This document shows, one piece after another, positions 1 to 9,320 of a stretch of 64,000 bases of DNA. The DNA is from Sphingomonas horti (GTDB lineage: Bacteria > Pseudomonadota > Alphaproteobacteria > Sphingomonadales > Sphingomonadaceae). Each line of letters starts with the position of its first letter. Position 1 is the first letter of the stretch. The stretch is from positions 120,488-184,487 of the forward strand of contig NZ_WQMS01000009.1 of assembly GCF_009753715.1 (NCBI RefSeq), read 5' to 3'. Under the pieces are notes generated by a model. It ran no database searches. It worked only from the letters and a program-made list of their open reading frames with translations, and had not been told where the DNA came from. A program made the translations under genes and the position numbers.

Positions 1-1
1 T

Positions 2-1762
2 TCCGATCAGCGCCCCTCGACTTCGCTCGGGACGAGCGGGGTTGTGGTTCGTGATGAGCTGAAGGCCGGCGCCACCATCCCCGGCCCCGCGATCATCACC
101 GACGCGTCCGCAACCACCGTCGTCGAGCCCGGCTGGACCGGGCGCGTCGACCGGCACCTGAACCTGATCCTCGAACGCACCTCCCCGCGCGAATCCGCGC
201 CTGCGATCGGCACCAGCGTCGATCCCGTGATGCTGGAGATTTTCAACAACCTGTTCATGGCGATTGCCGAGGAAATGGGTGTCGCGCTCCAGAACACGGC
301 GACCAGCGTGAACATCAAGGAGCGGCTCGATTTCTCCTGCGCTCTGTTCGACCGGGAAGGCGCGCTGATCGCGAACGCGCCGCACATCCCGGTGCACCTG
401 GGATCGATGGGCGACAGCATTCGCACGATCATCGAGGCGCGCGGCGATGCGCGAGACGGGCGCGGCATCCGGCGCGGCGACGTTTATGTGCTGAACGCCC
501 CTTATCGCGGCGGCACGCACCTGCCCGACGTCACCGTCATCATGCCCGTTTTCATCGATACCGATCCGGCGCCCGCCTGGTACGTCGCCGCGCGCGGACA
601 CCATGCCGATATCGGCGGGATCGCGCCGGGATCGATGCCGCCGGACAGCAAGTCGGTCGAGGAGGAAGGTATCCTGCTCGATAACGTCCTGCTGGTGGAC
701 GGAGGGCGCTTTCTCGAAGCAGAGATGCGCGCGATCCTGGCGTCCGGCCGCTGGCCGGCGCGCAACCCGGACCGCAACATCGCCGACCTGAAGGCGCAGA
801 TCGCCGCCTGCGCGCGCGGGAGCGCGGAGCTGCAGCGCGTCGCGGGCGAGTACGGGCGCGAAGTGATCGATGCTTATATGGGCCATGTCATCGCCAATGC
901 CGAAGAAGCGGTGCGGCAGCTGATCGGGCGCCTGTCCGACGGGAGCTTCGCGTACCAAATGGACAATGGCGCGGTGGTGGCGGTCGCCGTGTCGGTCGAT
1001 CGTGAGGCACGATCGGCGGTCATCGACTTCAGCGGCACCTCCGCGCAGCTGCCCGACAATTTCAACGCGCCGAGCTCGATTGTGCGGGCGGCGGTGCTCT
1101 ATGCGTTCCGCACGCTGGTCGACGACGCGATCCCGATGAACGACGGCTGCCTCCGTCCCATTCGACTGATCATACCCGAAGGATCGATGCTGGCGCCACG
1201 CTATCCGGCCGCCGTCGTCGCCGGGAATGTCGAGACCAGCCAGGTCGTGACCGATGCCATCTTCGCCGCGCTGGGCGCGCTCGCTCCCAGCCAGGGCACG
1301 ATGAACAACCTGACCTGGGGCGACGACTGCTATCAATATTATGAGACGATCGCCGGCGGCGCGGGTGCTGGTCCTGGTTTCGACGGTGCGAGCGCGGTGC
1401 AGACGCACATGACCAACTCGCGCCTGACGGACCCCGAAGTGCTGGAGGAACGCCACCCGGTGCTGCTGGAGCGCTTCACAATCCGGCGCGGATCGGGCGG
1501 CGCCGGCGAGCGGCACGGCGGCGACGGCGTCGAGCGACGCATCCGCTTCCTCGCGCCGATGCAGGCGAGCATCCTGTCCAACCGCCGGCGCGTAGCGCCG
1601 CGTGGGATTTGCGGCGGGAGCGATGCTATGCCCGGCGTGAACCGCGTGGTGCGCGCGGATGGCTCGGAGGAATTGCTGAGCGCGACGGCGTCGACCGCGA
1701 TGGCACCCGGGGACGCGATCGTGATCGAGACACCGGGCGGCGGCGGGTACGGGCGAGCATGA
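2..1762 (+). CDS. Fused hydantoinase A/B (5-oxoprolinase-type), 5' end cut off by window
   Basis: The reading frame is open at the left window edge, so this is the C-terminal part of a longer protein. The first ~50 residues (motif GATIPGPAIITD, then VVEPGWTG) match the C-terminus of the hydantoinase A subunit. From about residue 65 (SVDPVMLEIFNNLFMAIAEE) the sequence is a complete hydantoinase B domain with NAPYRGGTHLPDVT and ARGHHADIGG. This A-B fusion is the layout of eukaryotic-type 5-oxoprolinase, an ATP-dependent enzyme opening 5-oxoproline to glutamate; N-methylhydantoinases share the same domains, so the substrate is uncertain. The stop overlaps the next start (ATGA), indicating translational coupling with DUF969. 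A palindromic-repeat half-element at about 13-40 is translated in frame as PSTSLGTSG just before the A-domain tail. Confidence 0.88.
   Translation, partial: SDQRPSTSLGTSGVVVRDELKAGATIPGPAIITDASATTVVEPGWTGRVDRHLNLILERTSPRESAPAIGTSVDPVMLEIFNNLFMAIAEEMGVALQNTATSVNIKERLDFSCALFDREGALIANAPHIPVHLGSMGDSIRTIIEARGDARDGRGIRRGDVYVLNAPYRGGTHLPDVTVIMPVFIDTDPAPAWYVAARGHHADIGGIAPGSMPPDSKSVEEEGILLDNVLLVDGGRFLEAEMRAILASGRWPARNPDRNIADLKAQIAACARGSAELQRVAGEYGREVIDAYMGHVIANAEEAVRQLIGRLSDGSFAYQMDNGAVVAVAVSVDREARSAVIDFSGTSAQLPDNFNAPSSIVRAAVLYAFRTLVDDAIPMNDGCLRPIRLIIPEGSMLAPRYPAAVVAGNVETSQVVTDAIFAALGALAPSQGTMNNLTWGDDCYQYYETIAGGAGAGPGFDGASAVQTHMTNSRLTDPEVLEERHPVLLERFTIRRGSGGAGERHGGDGVERRIRFLAPMQASILSNRRRVAPRGICGGSDAMPGVNRVVRADGSEELLSATASTAMAPGDAIVIETPGGGGYGRA
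13..40. repeat. Partial coding palindromic element (family C)
   Basis: CCTCGACTTCGCTCGGGACG followed by AGCGGGG matches the right arm of the element in mtaB at 33056-33080. The left arm would lie before the window. It is translated in frame within the hydantoinase A tail as STSLGTSG. Confidence 0.7.
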
Positions 1763-2418
1763 ACTATCTCCCGCTGATCGGCATAGCGATCGTCGTTGTC
1801 GGGTTCCTGTTCCGGCTCAATCCGCTCGCCGTCGTCACCGCCGCAGCGCTGGCGACCGGGCTTGCGGCCGGCAAGGGCTTGGCCGAGGTGATCGCGATCC
1901 TGGGCAAGGCGTTCAACGACAGCCGCTACGTGTCGATCGTCTGGATCGCGCTGCCGGTGATCGGCCTTCTGGAACGCTATGGCCTGCAGCAGCAGGCGCG
2001 GCGGGTGATCACACGATTCCGGCGCGCGACCACCGGGCGCTTGCTGCTCGGCTATATGCTGTTCCGACAGCTCAGCGCGGCGCTGGGCCTGACCTCGATC
2101 GCCGGCCACCCGCAGACCGTGCGCCCGCTGGTCGCACCGATGGCCGAGGCGGCAGCGGAACGCGATACCGAGCTGGACGAAGTCACGCGCGAACGGGTCA
2201 AGGCAATGTCCGCCGCGACCGACAATATCGGGCTGTTCTTCGGTGAGGACATTTTCATCGCGATCGGCTCGATCCTGCTGATCGTCGGCTTTCTCGACCA
2301 GAACGGCATCCACGTCGCGCCGCTGCACCTGTCGGTCTGGGCGATCCCGACCGCGATCTGCGCCTTCCTCATCCACGGCGCGCGGCTGCTGTGGCTGGAC
2401 CGGACGCTGAAGAAATGA
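1759..2418 (+). CDS. DUF969 family membrane protein
   Basis: 219 residues, strongly hydrophobic, with about five membrane segments (residues 3-40, 55-72, 95-115, 165-182, 190-210). Start ATG overlaps the stop of the hydantoinase gene by four bases. The segment NYLPLIGIAIVVVGFLFRLN and the central RTATDN-like stretch (SAATDNIGLFFGEDIFIAIG) fit the DUF969 family. DUF969 and DUF979 proteins are nearly always encoded next to each other and are thought to form one inner-membrane permease; in other bacteria, from memory, the pair is found near pyroglutamyl peptidase or 5-oxoproline genes. Here it sits in an operon with a 5-oxoprolinase-type enzyme, which suggests uptake of 5-oxoproline or a related cyclic amide. 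That role is inference. Confidence 0.85.
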   Translation: MNYLPLIGIAIVVVGFLFRLNPLAVVTAAALATGLAAGKGLAEVIAILGKAFNDSRYVSIVWIALPVIGLLERYGLQQQARRVITRFRRATTGRLLLGYMLFRQLSAALGLTSIAGHPQTVRPLVAPMAEAAAERDTELDEVTRERVKAMSAATDNIGLFFGEDIFIAIGSILLIVGFLDQNGIHVAPLHLSVWAIPTAICAFLIHGARLLWLDRTLKK

Positions 2419-3326
2419 TCGGCCTGCCCGCGCTCTACACGTTCACGGGGCTGATCTTCGTGGCCTATGCGGCGCTGAGCGTCGCGCGCAAGCGGTTCGG
2501 CAATGCCGCCTTCTGGGGACTGCTAGCGGCGAGCTTCCTGGCCGGGGACCGGTTCGGCAACTTCGGCAACGGCCTTCTCGTCCTGGCGCTGGTCGCGCTG
2601 GCAGGAACCGGCGCGCTCCGCAAGCCGGACGTCGGCGATCAGGCAGAGGACGGGTCGCGCCGTGGAAATGCGCTGTTCCTGCCTGCGCTGATCATCCCGG
2701 TGACGGCGCTGGCGGGCACGTTCCTGCTGCCGAACTCCGGCCTGATCGATCCCAAGCAGATCACACTGATCTCGCTCGGGCTGGGGGTGATCCTTGCATT
2801 GATCGCCCTCTACGCCTGGCTGCGGCCGCCCGCGCTGGCCGCGCTGGAGGAAGGACGTCGGCTGATTGATGCGGTCGGCTGGGCGGCATTGCTGCCGCAG
2901 ATGCTGGCAAGCCTGGGCGCGGTGTTCGCGGTCGCAGGCGTCGGCGACCTTGTCGGCGGGATCGCGGGCCAGGTGATCCCCCACGGCAGCCTGTTCGCGG
3001 CGGTTCTCGCCTATGCGATCGGCATGGCGCTGTTCACGATGATCATGGGCAATGCCTTTGCCGCCTTTCCGGTGATGACGGCTGCGATCGGCCTGCCGCT
3101 GCTGGTCCACGGTTTTGGCGGCAATCCAGCGATCGTCTGCGCGATCGGCATGCTCGCGGGCTTCTGCGGGACGCTGATGACGCCGATGGCGGCCAACTTC
3201 AACATCGTCCCCGCCGCACTGCTGGAGCTCAAAGACCGCAACGCGGTGGTGAAGGCGCAGGTCGGCACTGCCCTCCCTCTCCTCGCCTGCAACATCATCC
3301 TGATCTATTGGCTCGCTTTCCCATGA
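2415..3326 (+). CDS. DUF979 family membrane protein
   Basis: 303 residues with about eight hydrophobic segments spread over the whole length, so an inner-membrane protein. The ATG at 2415 is chosen because it overlaps the DUF969 stop (ATGA); the longer frame from 2391 would run into the upstream gene. The C-terminal half contains GNAFAAFPVMTAAIGLPLLV and CGTLMTPMAANFNIVPAALL, typical of DUF979. It is the expected partner of the preceding DUF969 protein, and the two probably act as a single transporter. Its stop overlaps the start of the DUF2891 gene, so all four genes from hydantoinase to DUF2891 are translationally coupled. The substrate is not shown by the sequence. Confidence 0.85.
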   Translation: MIGLPALYTFTGLIFVAYAALSVARKRFGNAAFWGLLAASFLAGDRFGNFGNGLLVLALVALAGTGALRKPDVGDQAEDGSRRGNALFLPALIIPVTALAGTFLLPNSGLIDPKQITLISLGLGVILALIALYAWLRPPALAALEEGRRLIDAVGWAALLPQMLASLGAVFAVAGVGDLVGGIAGQVIPHGSLFAAVLAYAIGMALFTMIMGNAFAAFPVMTAAIGLPLLVHGFGGNPAIVCAIGMLAGFCGTLMTPMAANFNIVPAALLELKDRNAVVKAQVGTALPLLACNIILIYWLAFP

Positions 3327-4303
3327 CCCACACCCTCACTCCCGAAACTGCCGCGCGCTTTGCCGAGATCGCGCTGGGCCACGTCACCCGCGAATATCCG
3401 CACAAGCTGGACCATGTGATGGACGGTCCGGAGGACGTGCAGTCGCCCGCGCGGCTGCATCCGATCTTCCACGGCAGTTTCGACTGGCATTCGTGCGTGC
3501 ACGGCTATTGGCTGCTGCTGCGCGTGCGGCGGCTGTTTCCCGACCTGCCGGTGGTCAAGCGGATCGAGGCGCTGGCGGACGAGATGCTGACGCCGGCCAA
3601 GGTAGCGGGCGAGCTCGCCTATCTCGACCGTGCCTATTCGGGCGGTTTCGAGCGGCCCTATGGCTGGGCCTGGCTGATCGCGCTGCAGGTCGAGGCCGCG
3701 CGGCACGCGGACCGCGACTGGGGCGAGGCGTTGCACCCGCTGGCCGAAGCCTTTGCCGGCCGCTTCAAGAGCTATCTGCCCCGCCTCACCTACCCGATCC
3801 GGGTAGGCACGCACTTCAACTCGGCCTTCGCGCTGACGCTTGCGCTCGAATGGCCGGACCAAGACCTGCGCCGGCTGATCGCGGACAAGGCGCGCGGCTG
3901 GTTCGGGCAGGATCGCGACTGCCAGGCGTGGGAGCCGGGCGGCGACGAGTTCCTGTCGTCGGCGCTCAGCGAGGCGCTGTTGATGCGCCGCGTGCTGGGT
4001 GCCGACTTCGCCGGCTGGTTCGCGGGCTTCCTGCCGCGCTTGGCGCAGGATGAGCCGCGGAGCCTGCTCGAACCGGTGTTCGTGTCGGATCGCAGCGACG
4101 GCAAGATCGCGCATCTGGATGGCTGCAATCTGAGCCGCGCCTGGTGCTGGCGACAGATTGCGCCGGCGCTGCCGGGGGAGCTTGCCGCGATCGCGCGCGA
4201 CGCGGCGGACCGTCACCTCACCGCCAGCCTGCCGCACGTCGCGGGCGACTATATGGGCGAACACTGGCTCGCCACCTTCGCGATGCTCGCGCTGGAAGGC
4301 TAA
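3323..4303 (+). CDS. DUF2891 family protein
   Basis: 326 residues, soluble, no signal peptide or membrane segment. Landmarks are HPIFHGSFDWHSCVHGYW near residue 50, DRAYSGGFERPYGWAW near residue 105, and QDRDCQAWEPGGDEFLS near residue 200, with many Trp, His and Asp residues as in an all-alpha enzyme fold. This matches DUF2891, a family with no assigned activity that recurs with DUF969/DUF979. The start codon overlaps the DUF979 stop. Its end overlaps the stop of the convergent diguanylate cyclase gene by four bases, so no intergenic terminator exists here. Given the operon it may process the substrate carried by DUF969/979; this is inference only. Confidence 0.82.
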   Translation: MTHTLTPETAARFAEIALGHVTREYPHKLDHVMDGPEDVQSPARLHPIFHGSFDWHSCVHGYWLLLRVRRLFPDLPVVKRIEALADEMLTPAKVAGELAYLDRAYSGGFERPYGWAWLIALQVEAARHADRDWGEALHPLAEAFAGRFKSYLPRLTYPIRVGTHFNSAFALTLALEWPDQDLRRLIADKARGWFGQDRDCQAWEPGGDEFLSSALSEALLMRRVLGADFAGWFAGFLPRLAQDEPRSLLEPVFVSDRSDGKIAHLDGCNLSRAWCWRQIAPALPGELAAIARDAADRHLTASLPHVAGDYMGEHWLATFAMLALEG

Positions 4304-6105
4304 GCCGCCATCCTCAGGCAGTTGCGGCCCTCGAATTTGGCGCGGTAGAGCGCGGCGTCGGCGTCGCGGAGCAGCGTGGCAGACGTGCTCGCCGGGCCGG
4401 CGGCTGTCACGCCGACGCTCACCGTCACCGTCAGGCCGGGCGGATGCAGCGCCTCAGCACAGGCTTTCCGCAGCCGTTCGCCGACCGCGGCGGCCTGGGC
4501 GAGCGACGAGCCCGGCATCAGCACCGCGAATTCCTCGCCGCCAAGCCGACCGACCATGTCGCCATCACGCACGCAACCTTCGGCAATCGTCGCGATCCGC
4601 CGCAACACGTCATCCCCGGCCGCATGACCATGCCGGTCGTTGACGCGCTTGAAATGATCCACGTCGAACAAGGCGATGGCGAGCGGCTCGCCCCGCGCCA
4701 GCGACTGATCGAGCATCGCCAGGAACGCCCGGCGAGACGCAACGCCGGTCAACTCGTCGGTCGCCGCGAGCAGAAGGGCGGCTTGCGCTTCCTGTTCGGC
4801 GCGGCGCCGCCCATCCTCAGCGAGCGCCGCCAGCGCGAGCCGGTCGGAAATATCGACGATGATCCCGGCCGACCCGGTGATCTCGCCATTCCGGTCGTTG
4901 AGGCGGCTGACCTGAACCTCGCCCCAGCGATGATCGCCGGACGCGTGCATGAACCGGAATTGGTGCCGCATCGTCACGAACAAGCCGTCGTTCAGTCCGC
5001 GCAGCCGCTCGAGAAACGGCCCGCGATCCTCATCGACCATGCGGGTGAGGAATGAGGTGCCGAGTTCCTCGGCGACGGGATAGCCTGTGAGCGTCTCCCA
5101 CGCAGGATTTAGATAGGTCCAGCGGCCTTCGGCGTCGCATTGGAAGATGACGTCGCTGACCGCATCGACCACGGTCCGGAATTGCCGCTCGCGCTCCGCG
5201 AGCCGGCGCGAGAAACGGTCGCGTTCGGCTAGCATCGCCGCCATCGGCAGCGACGTCAGGAAGGTGACCGCGAAGAATATCTGCAGAAGCGTGACCTTGG
5301 CGCTGGCCGAGCCGTGCATCATCGCCATCGGACCGGTGTTCCACGCCAGCCCCAAGCCACCGATCGCCACCACGATCAGCGTGGCGAGGATAGCGCCGAG
5401 ACCCCGCATCCTAACGGTCGCGAACAGGATGGCCGGCGCGATCAGGAACAGCAGCGGACGTGAGAATTGGAGGAAGACGATGGCGCTCACCAGAGCGACC
5501 AGCATCAGTGATGCCGTGCCTTCGATTGCCCGTCGCCGACCGGAGCGCACGCCCGAACGAAGTGCGTCCAGCCCGATCAACAGCAGCGGAACGCCGATGA
5601 CAAGCCCGAGCAGGTCTGGCGCAAACCAGGACAGCCAGGACGGCCCGAACGCCTGGCCGGTCGCGGCGAGAGCCAGCGCCGCAATGGTCGCGGAGAGCGT
5701 GACTGCGCTGACAGCGGCGCCCAGGAACGCAAGCAGGTCATCCACCGCCTCCAGGTTGACGCGCTGCGAGCAACGGCGCCTGACAAGCCAGGCGAGCGCC
5801 GCGCTTTCGGCAATGTTGGCCGCCGCGAAGAAAGGCGATTGCGGCGTCGGCCGGCCCATTGCCATGCTGGTTCCCATGCAGACCAGGAAAACCACGGCAC
5901 ATGGCAGCGGCCAAGCGCGCTGGGGCCGCTTCAGCAGGTAAGCGACCAGAACGGCATTGCAGGGCCAGATCGCCGCGACGCCGTTGGACCAACTGGCGGT
6001 CGCCAGCGCGAGCCACATCAGGACCGCATAGGCCAGGCCTACTAGGGCAGCCTCTACCGGGTCCGTTCTGAATTTCGCTGAGAATCTCGCCTGCACGCAC
6101 CGCAC
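4300..6105 (-). CDS. MASE1-PAS-GGDEF diguanylate cyclase
   Basis: 601 residues. The first ~290 are eight or so hydrophobic helices of a MASE1-type sensor (WSNGVAAIWPCNAVLVAYLL near the start). A PAS domain follows (residues ~310-430, FRTVVDAVSDVIFQCDAEGRW and GSAGIIVDISDR), then a GGDEF domain with an intact active site, VGRLGGEEFAVLMPG, and DVDHFKRVNDRHGHAAGDDVL. It should make cyclic di-GMP in response to a membrane or PAS signal. No EAL domain is present. The GTG start at 6105 has a weak AGGG upstream; a GTG three codons later is possible. The gene diverges from the CHAT operon and converges on DUF2891. Confidence 0.9.
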   Translation of the reverse strand: MRCVQARFSAKFRTDPVEAALVGLAYAVLMWLALATASWSNGVAAIWPCNAVLVAYLLKRPQRAWPLPCAVVFLVCMGTSMAMGRPTPQSPFFAAANIAESAALAWLVRRRCSQRVNLEAVDDLLAFLGAAVSAVTLSATIAALALAATGQAFGPSWLSWFAPDLLGLVIGVPLLLIGLDALRSGVRSGRRRAIEGTASLMLVALVSAIVFLQFSRPLLFLIAPAILFATVRMRGLGAILATLIVVAIGGLGLAWNTGPMAMMHGSASAKVTLLQIFFAVTFLTSLPMAAMLAERDRFSRRLAERERQFRTVVDAVSDVIFQCDAEGRWTYLNPAWETLTGYPVAEELGTSFLTRMVDEDRGPFLERLRGLNDGLFVTMRHQFRFMHASGDHRWGEVQVSRLNDRNGEITGSAGIIVDISDRLALAALAEDGRRRAEQEAQAALLLAATDELTGVASRRAFLAMLDQSLARGEPLAIALFDVDHFKRVNDRHGHAAGDDVLRRIATIAEGCVRDGDMVGRLGGEEFAVLMPGSSLAQAAAVGERLRKACAEALHPPGLTVTVSVGVTAAGPASTSATLLRDADAALYRAKFEGRNCLRMAA

Positions 6106-6277
6106 CCTAAACGGACATGCTTACCGCGGTGTTAAATGTGCGCCGTATGCGCAACAGCATTTGCCTTGCGCAACGCGGCGCCCAGCGCCATTGATTATCC
6201 AAAAGAACCTCGGGCGCAGGCAGGTTGACCGGCCCCTCGCGATCGCGGGGTGCGCCGGCTTGTGGGGGAACAGGATT

Positions 6278-9200
6278 GTGCGCGCGTTGACGTTATTCGC
6301 TGCGATGGCCGCCATCGTGAGTTCGAGCGCGACGGCGGCGGCAGACCGGCCGAGCCTTCGCGACAGCTTTCCGCTCGGGTCGGACAGCGAAAGCCTGTGC
6401 CAGGTTGAATCGAAAGGCCGCGGGCCGGCGATTGCCGGAATCTTCGACCGCGCATGGGTGATCGTCTGCCGCGACGCCGCGCGCCCGATCGGGCATCTTT
6501 ACGGTTTGCGCGGCAGCGACGAGGCCATTGCCCGGCGCCTTGCCCCCATCCGCGCCGCGGAAGCACGTTGCGACCAGGCTCCGGCCGAAGCGACGGTGGA
6601 GGATCTCGGCAGCGTCGCCCGCAGCGAATGCCGGCTCAATGACGCCGACGTCGGCTATCGCGTCTATCGCATCCGTCGCGGCGACACCGTGTGGGTCGCC
6701 GAAGGACTGGCGGGCTATGACGACGCACTGACGCTTGGCCTCCGCACCGTGATTGCCGACCGGATCGTTCCAGGCAAGATCGAGGTGGCGACCACCGGCA
6801 GCACCGACCCGATCGCGTTCGCGCGCGTGCAGGCCGGATCGCTCGACCCCGACCGTGCCCTCGCCGAGGGCTATCGCCGCAACAATGCCGGCGCCTATGC
6901 CGAGGCGGCGGAATTCTTCGGCACGCTGCAGCAGCGCGCGGACACCGGCGAGGACAGGACCGGCGAATATCTGATCAACGAAGCCTTGCAGAAATCCAAT
7001 CTGGGCCAGTTCGCCGAAGCGGACCGGCTGTTCGCGGAAGCGGACCGCATCCCGACGACGGACAGGGTCCAGACCAGGCTGCGGCGCAATTTTGTGGCGC
7101 TCCACCTGATCAACCAGCGCAAGCTGGACGAAGCCTTGAAAGAGCTCGACCGGCCGGTCGTGCCGCTCAGCCAGCCGATGCTGGTGATTGGTGGCGCCGT
7201 CGAGATCGGCAACGACGTGGCGGCCGAGATCAACTCGGGAACCGCGAGCGAGCGGCTCGGCACCACCGAGGCCGGGCAGCTGACGCCGGAGGAGCGCGCG
7301 ATCATCCTGGATGCGCAGGCGCTGCAGCTGCGCGGCACCGTCTATCGCCTGCAGGGCCGCAACGCGAACGCGTTGAAGGCGCTCGAAGAGTCGCTTCGCC
7401 AAGCCGAATCGGTTCGGCAGGGCCGGGTGATATCGATCATCCGGCTGCGCTCGCAGATCCTCGCCGAAACCGGCGCCGCACTGGAAGCGAGCGGCAATCC
7501 CGCCGGCGCTGAAGCCCGGTTCCGCGAGTCGATCGACCTGCTCGACCGGCGCTATCCGGACACCAACGTCGCGGCGGCGGCGCGGAGCCGGCTGGCGGCG
7601 TTCCTGATCCGCCAGGGCCGGGCCGACGATGCCTTGGCGCTTTACAAAAGCGTCGTCGCCGATGTGATCCGCCGCGGCAACTCGACCACCGGCCTCAGCA
7701 ATCTGCTGGCCCCCTATTTCGAGACGCTGGTCCAGCGCGCGCCGACCAATCCGGCCCTGGTCGACGACTTTTTCCTGGCAACGCAGACGCTGGTCCGCCC
7801 GGGCGTAGCGGACACTCAGACGCAGCTCGCCCGCCAGCTGAGCCAGGGATCCGGCGAGGCGGCGAGCCTGTTCCGCCAGGCGACGGTGCTGCAGCGCGAA
7901 GTCGAGCGCAGCCGGATCGCCCTGACGGGACTCCGCGGCGCCGATCAGCCCGATGATGCTGCGATCGCGGCCGCCGCCGCCGAACTCGACAAGCTGGAAC
8001 GCGAACAGGCTGCGATGCAGGCCAGGCTTTCCGCCTTCCCGCAATACCGGGCGCTGTCGACCGATACCTTGTCGATCGCCGACCTGCGCGCGGCGCTGAA
8101 GCCGGACGAAGTCTATCTGAAGCTCGCGGTGGTGGGGCAGACGGTCTATGGCACCTACGTCACGCCCGCCGACGCCGCGATCTACAGGCTGCCGATCACG
8201 GCGGACCAGCTGGACGAGCAGGTCGATGCGCTTCGTGCAACGATCTCGACAGTGGAGGACGGGCAGGTCTTCACCTATCCGTTCAACCTGCCGCTCGCAC
8301 GCAAGCTGTATGTGGAGCTGACCGGGCCGGTTGCCGACCGGGCTGCCCGAGCCAAGGCGATCATCTTCGAGCCGGACGGCGCAATGCTGCGGCTGCCGCT
8401 GGCGCTGCTGCCCGCCGATCAAGCCAGCGTCGACCGCTATGTCGCCCGCGCGTCAAAGCCGGGCGCGGACAAATTCGACTTTACGGGCGTCCAGTGGCTC
8501 GGCCGCACGGCGCGGATCAGCACCGCCGTCTCGGCCAAGGGGTTCCGCGACGCACGCAGGGCGGCGCCGTCGGCGGCGCAGCGGCCCTATCTCGGCTTCG
8601 GCGACAATGCGCCGGCCTTTACCCGCATCTCGCTCGCACGCGGGCCCAATGCCGCCGATCCCTGCCAATGGCCGCTCAGCGAATGGAACAAGCCGATTTC
8701 TCCGCAGGAGCTGAGGACGGCGGCGGCGGCACTCGGCCAAGGGTCCGACATTGTCACTGGGTCCGCGTTCACCGACGAAGCGGTGATGGCCCGCCCGGAC
8801 CTGGCCAATTACCGCATCCTGCATTTCGCGACCCATGGCTTTGTCACCGCACCGCAGCCGCAATGCCCGGCGCGTCCTGCACTGCTCACCAGCTTCGGCG
8901 ACGCGCAATCGGACGGGCTGCTCTCGTTCAAGGAAATCTACGACCTGCACATGGACGCGGACCTGGTGCTGCTGTCGGCGTGTGACACCGCCGGGCGCGC
9001 GACCGTCGCCGCGACCCGCGAGGCCGGGGTGACGACCGGCGGCGGCAGCGCGCTCGACGGGCTGGTGCGCGCCTTCATCGGCGGTGGCGCCCGATCGGTG
9101 CTCGCCAGCCACTGGCCGGCGCCTGACGAGTTTCAGGCCACCGAACGGCTGATCGGCGGGCTGTTCCAGGCCGCGCCGGGCACGTCGATCGGCGACGCGC

Positions 9201-9313
9201 TGCAGGCCGGCAAGGTCAAGCTGATGGACGATGCGCGCACTTCCCACCCCTTTTACTGGGCAGGGTTCGTGCTGGTCGGCGACGGGGCCCAGCCGCTGAT
9301 CCGGGCGAAGTGA
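6278..9313 (+). CDS. Exported TPR-CHAT domain protein (caspase-like peptidase)
   Basis: 1011 residues from the GTG at 6278, chosen because GGGGGAA lies just upstream and because the first 22 residues (VRALTLFAAMAAIVSSSATA) form a signal peptide; the frame stays open to 6161. Middle part: TPR-like helices (GAYAEAAEFFGTLQQRAD, GNPAGAEARFRESIDLLD, GRADDALALYKSVV). C-terminal ~400 residues: a CHAT domain with the histidine motif HFATHG (His about residue 853) and cysteine motif LLSACDTAG (Cys about residue 902), so the caspase-type dyad is intact. CHAT domains are C14-like peptidases usually paired with TPRs and activated by a partner. A periplasmic location is inferred. First gene of a block with a cyclase and a two-partner secretion pair. 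Confidence 0.88.
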   Translation: MRALTLFAAMAAIVSSSATAAADRPSLRDSFPLGSDSESLCQVESKGRGPAIAGIFDRAWVIVCRDAARPIGHLYGLRGSDEAIARRLAPIRAAEARCDQAPAEATVEDLGSVARSECRLNDADVGYRVYRIRRGDTVWVAEGLAGYDDALTLGLRTVIADRIVPGKIEVATTGSTDPIAFARVQAGSLDPDRALAEGYRRNNAGAYAEAAEFFGTLQQRADTGEDRTGEYLINEALQKSNLGQFAEADRLFAEADRIPTTDRVQTRLRRNFVALHLINQRKLDEALKELDRPVVPLSQPMLVIGGAVEIGNDVAAEINSGTASERLGTTEAGQLTPEERAIILDAQALQLRGTVYRLQGRNANALKALEESLRQAESVRQGRVISIIRLRSQILAETGAALEASGNPAGAEARFRESIDLLDRRYPDTNVAAAARSRLAAFLIRQGRADDALALYKSVVADVIRRGNSTTGLSNLLAPYFETLVQRAPTNPALVDDFFLATQTLVRPGVADTQTQLARQLSQGSGEAASLFRQATVLQREVERSRIALTGLRGADQPDDAAIAAAAAELDKLEREQAAMQARLSAFPQYRALSTDTLSIADLRAALKPDEVYLKLAVVGQTVYGTYVTPADAAIYRLPITADQLDEQVDALRATISTVEDGQVFTYPFNLPLARKLYVELTGPVADRAARAKAIIFEPDGAMLRLPLALLPADQASVDRYVARASKPGADKFDFTGVQWLGRTARISTAVSAKGFRDARRAAPSAAQRPYLGFGDNAPAFTRISLARGPNAADPCQWPLSEWNKPISPQELRTAAAALGQGSDIVTGSAFTDEAVMARPDLANYRILHFATHGFVTAPQPQCPARPALLTSFGDAQSDGLLSFKEIYDLHMDADLVLLSACDTAGRATVAATREAGVTTGGGSALDGLVRAFIGGGARSVLASHWPAPDEFQATERLIGGLFQAAPGTSIGDALQAGKVKLMDDARTSHPFYWAGFVLVGDGAQPLIRAK

Positions 9314-9320
9314 CCAGCCC

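Noticed and set aside
1339..2376. Long minus-strand open frames opposite the hydantoinase and DUF969 genes
   Set aside because: They are Arg/Asp/Gln-rich translations typical of the antisense of high-GC genes and have no ribosome-binding site or family motifs.
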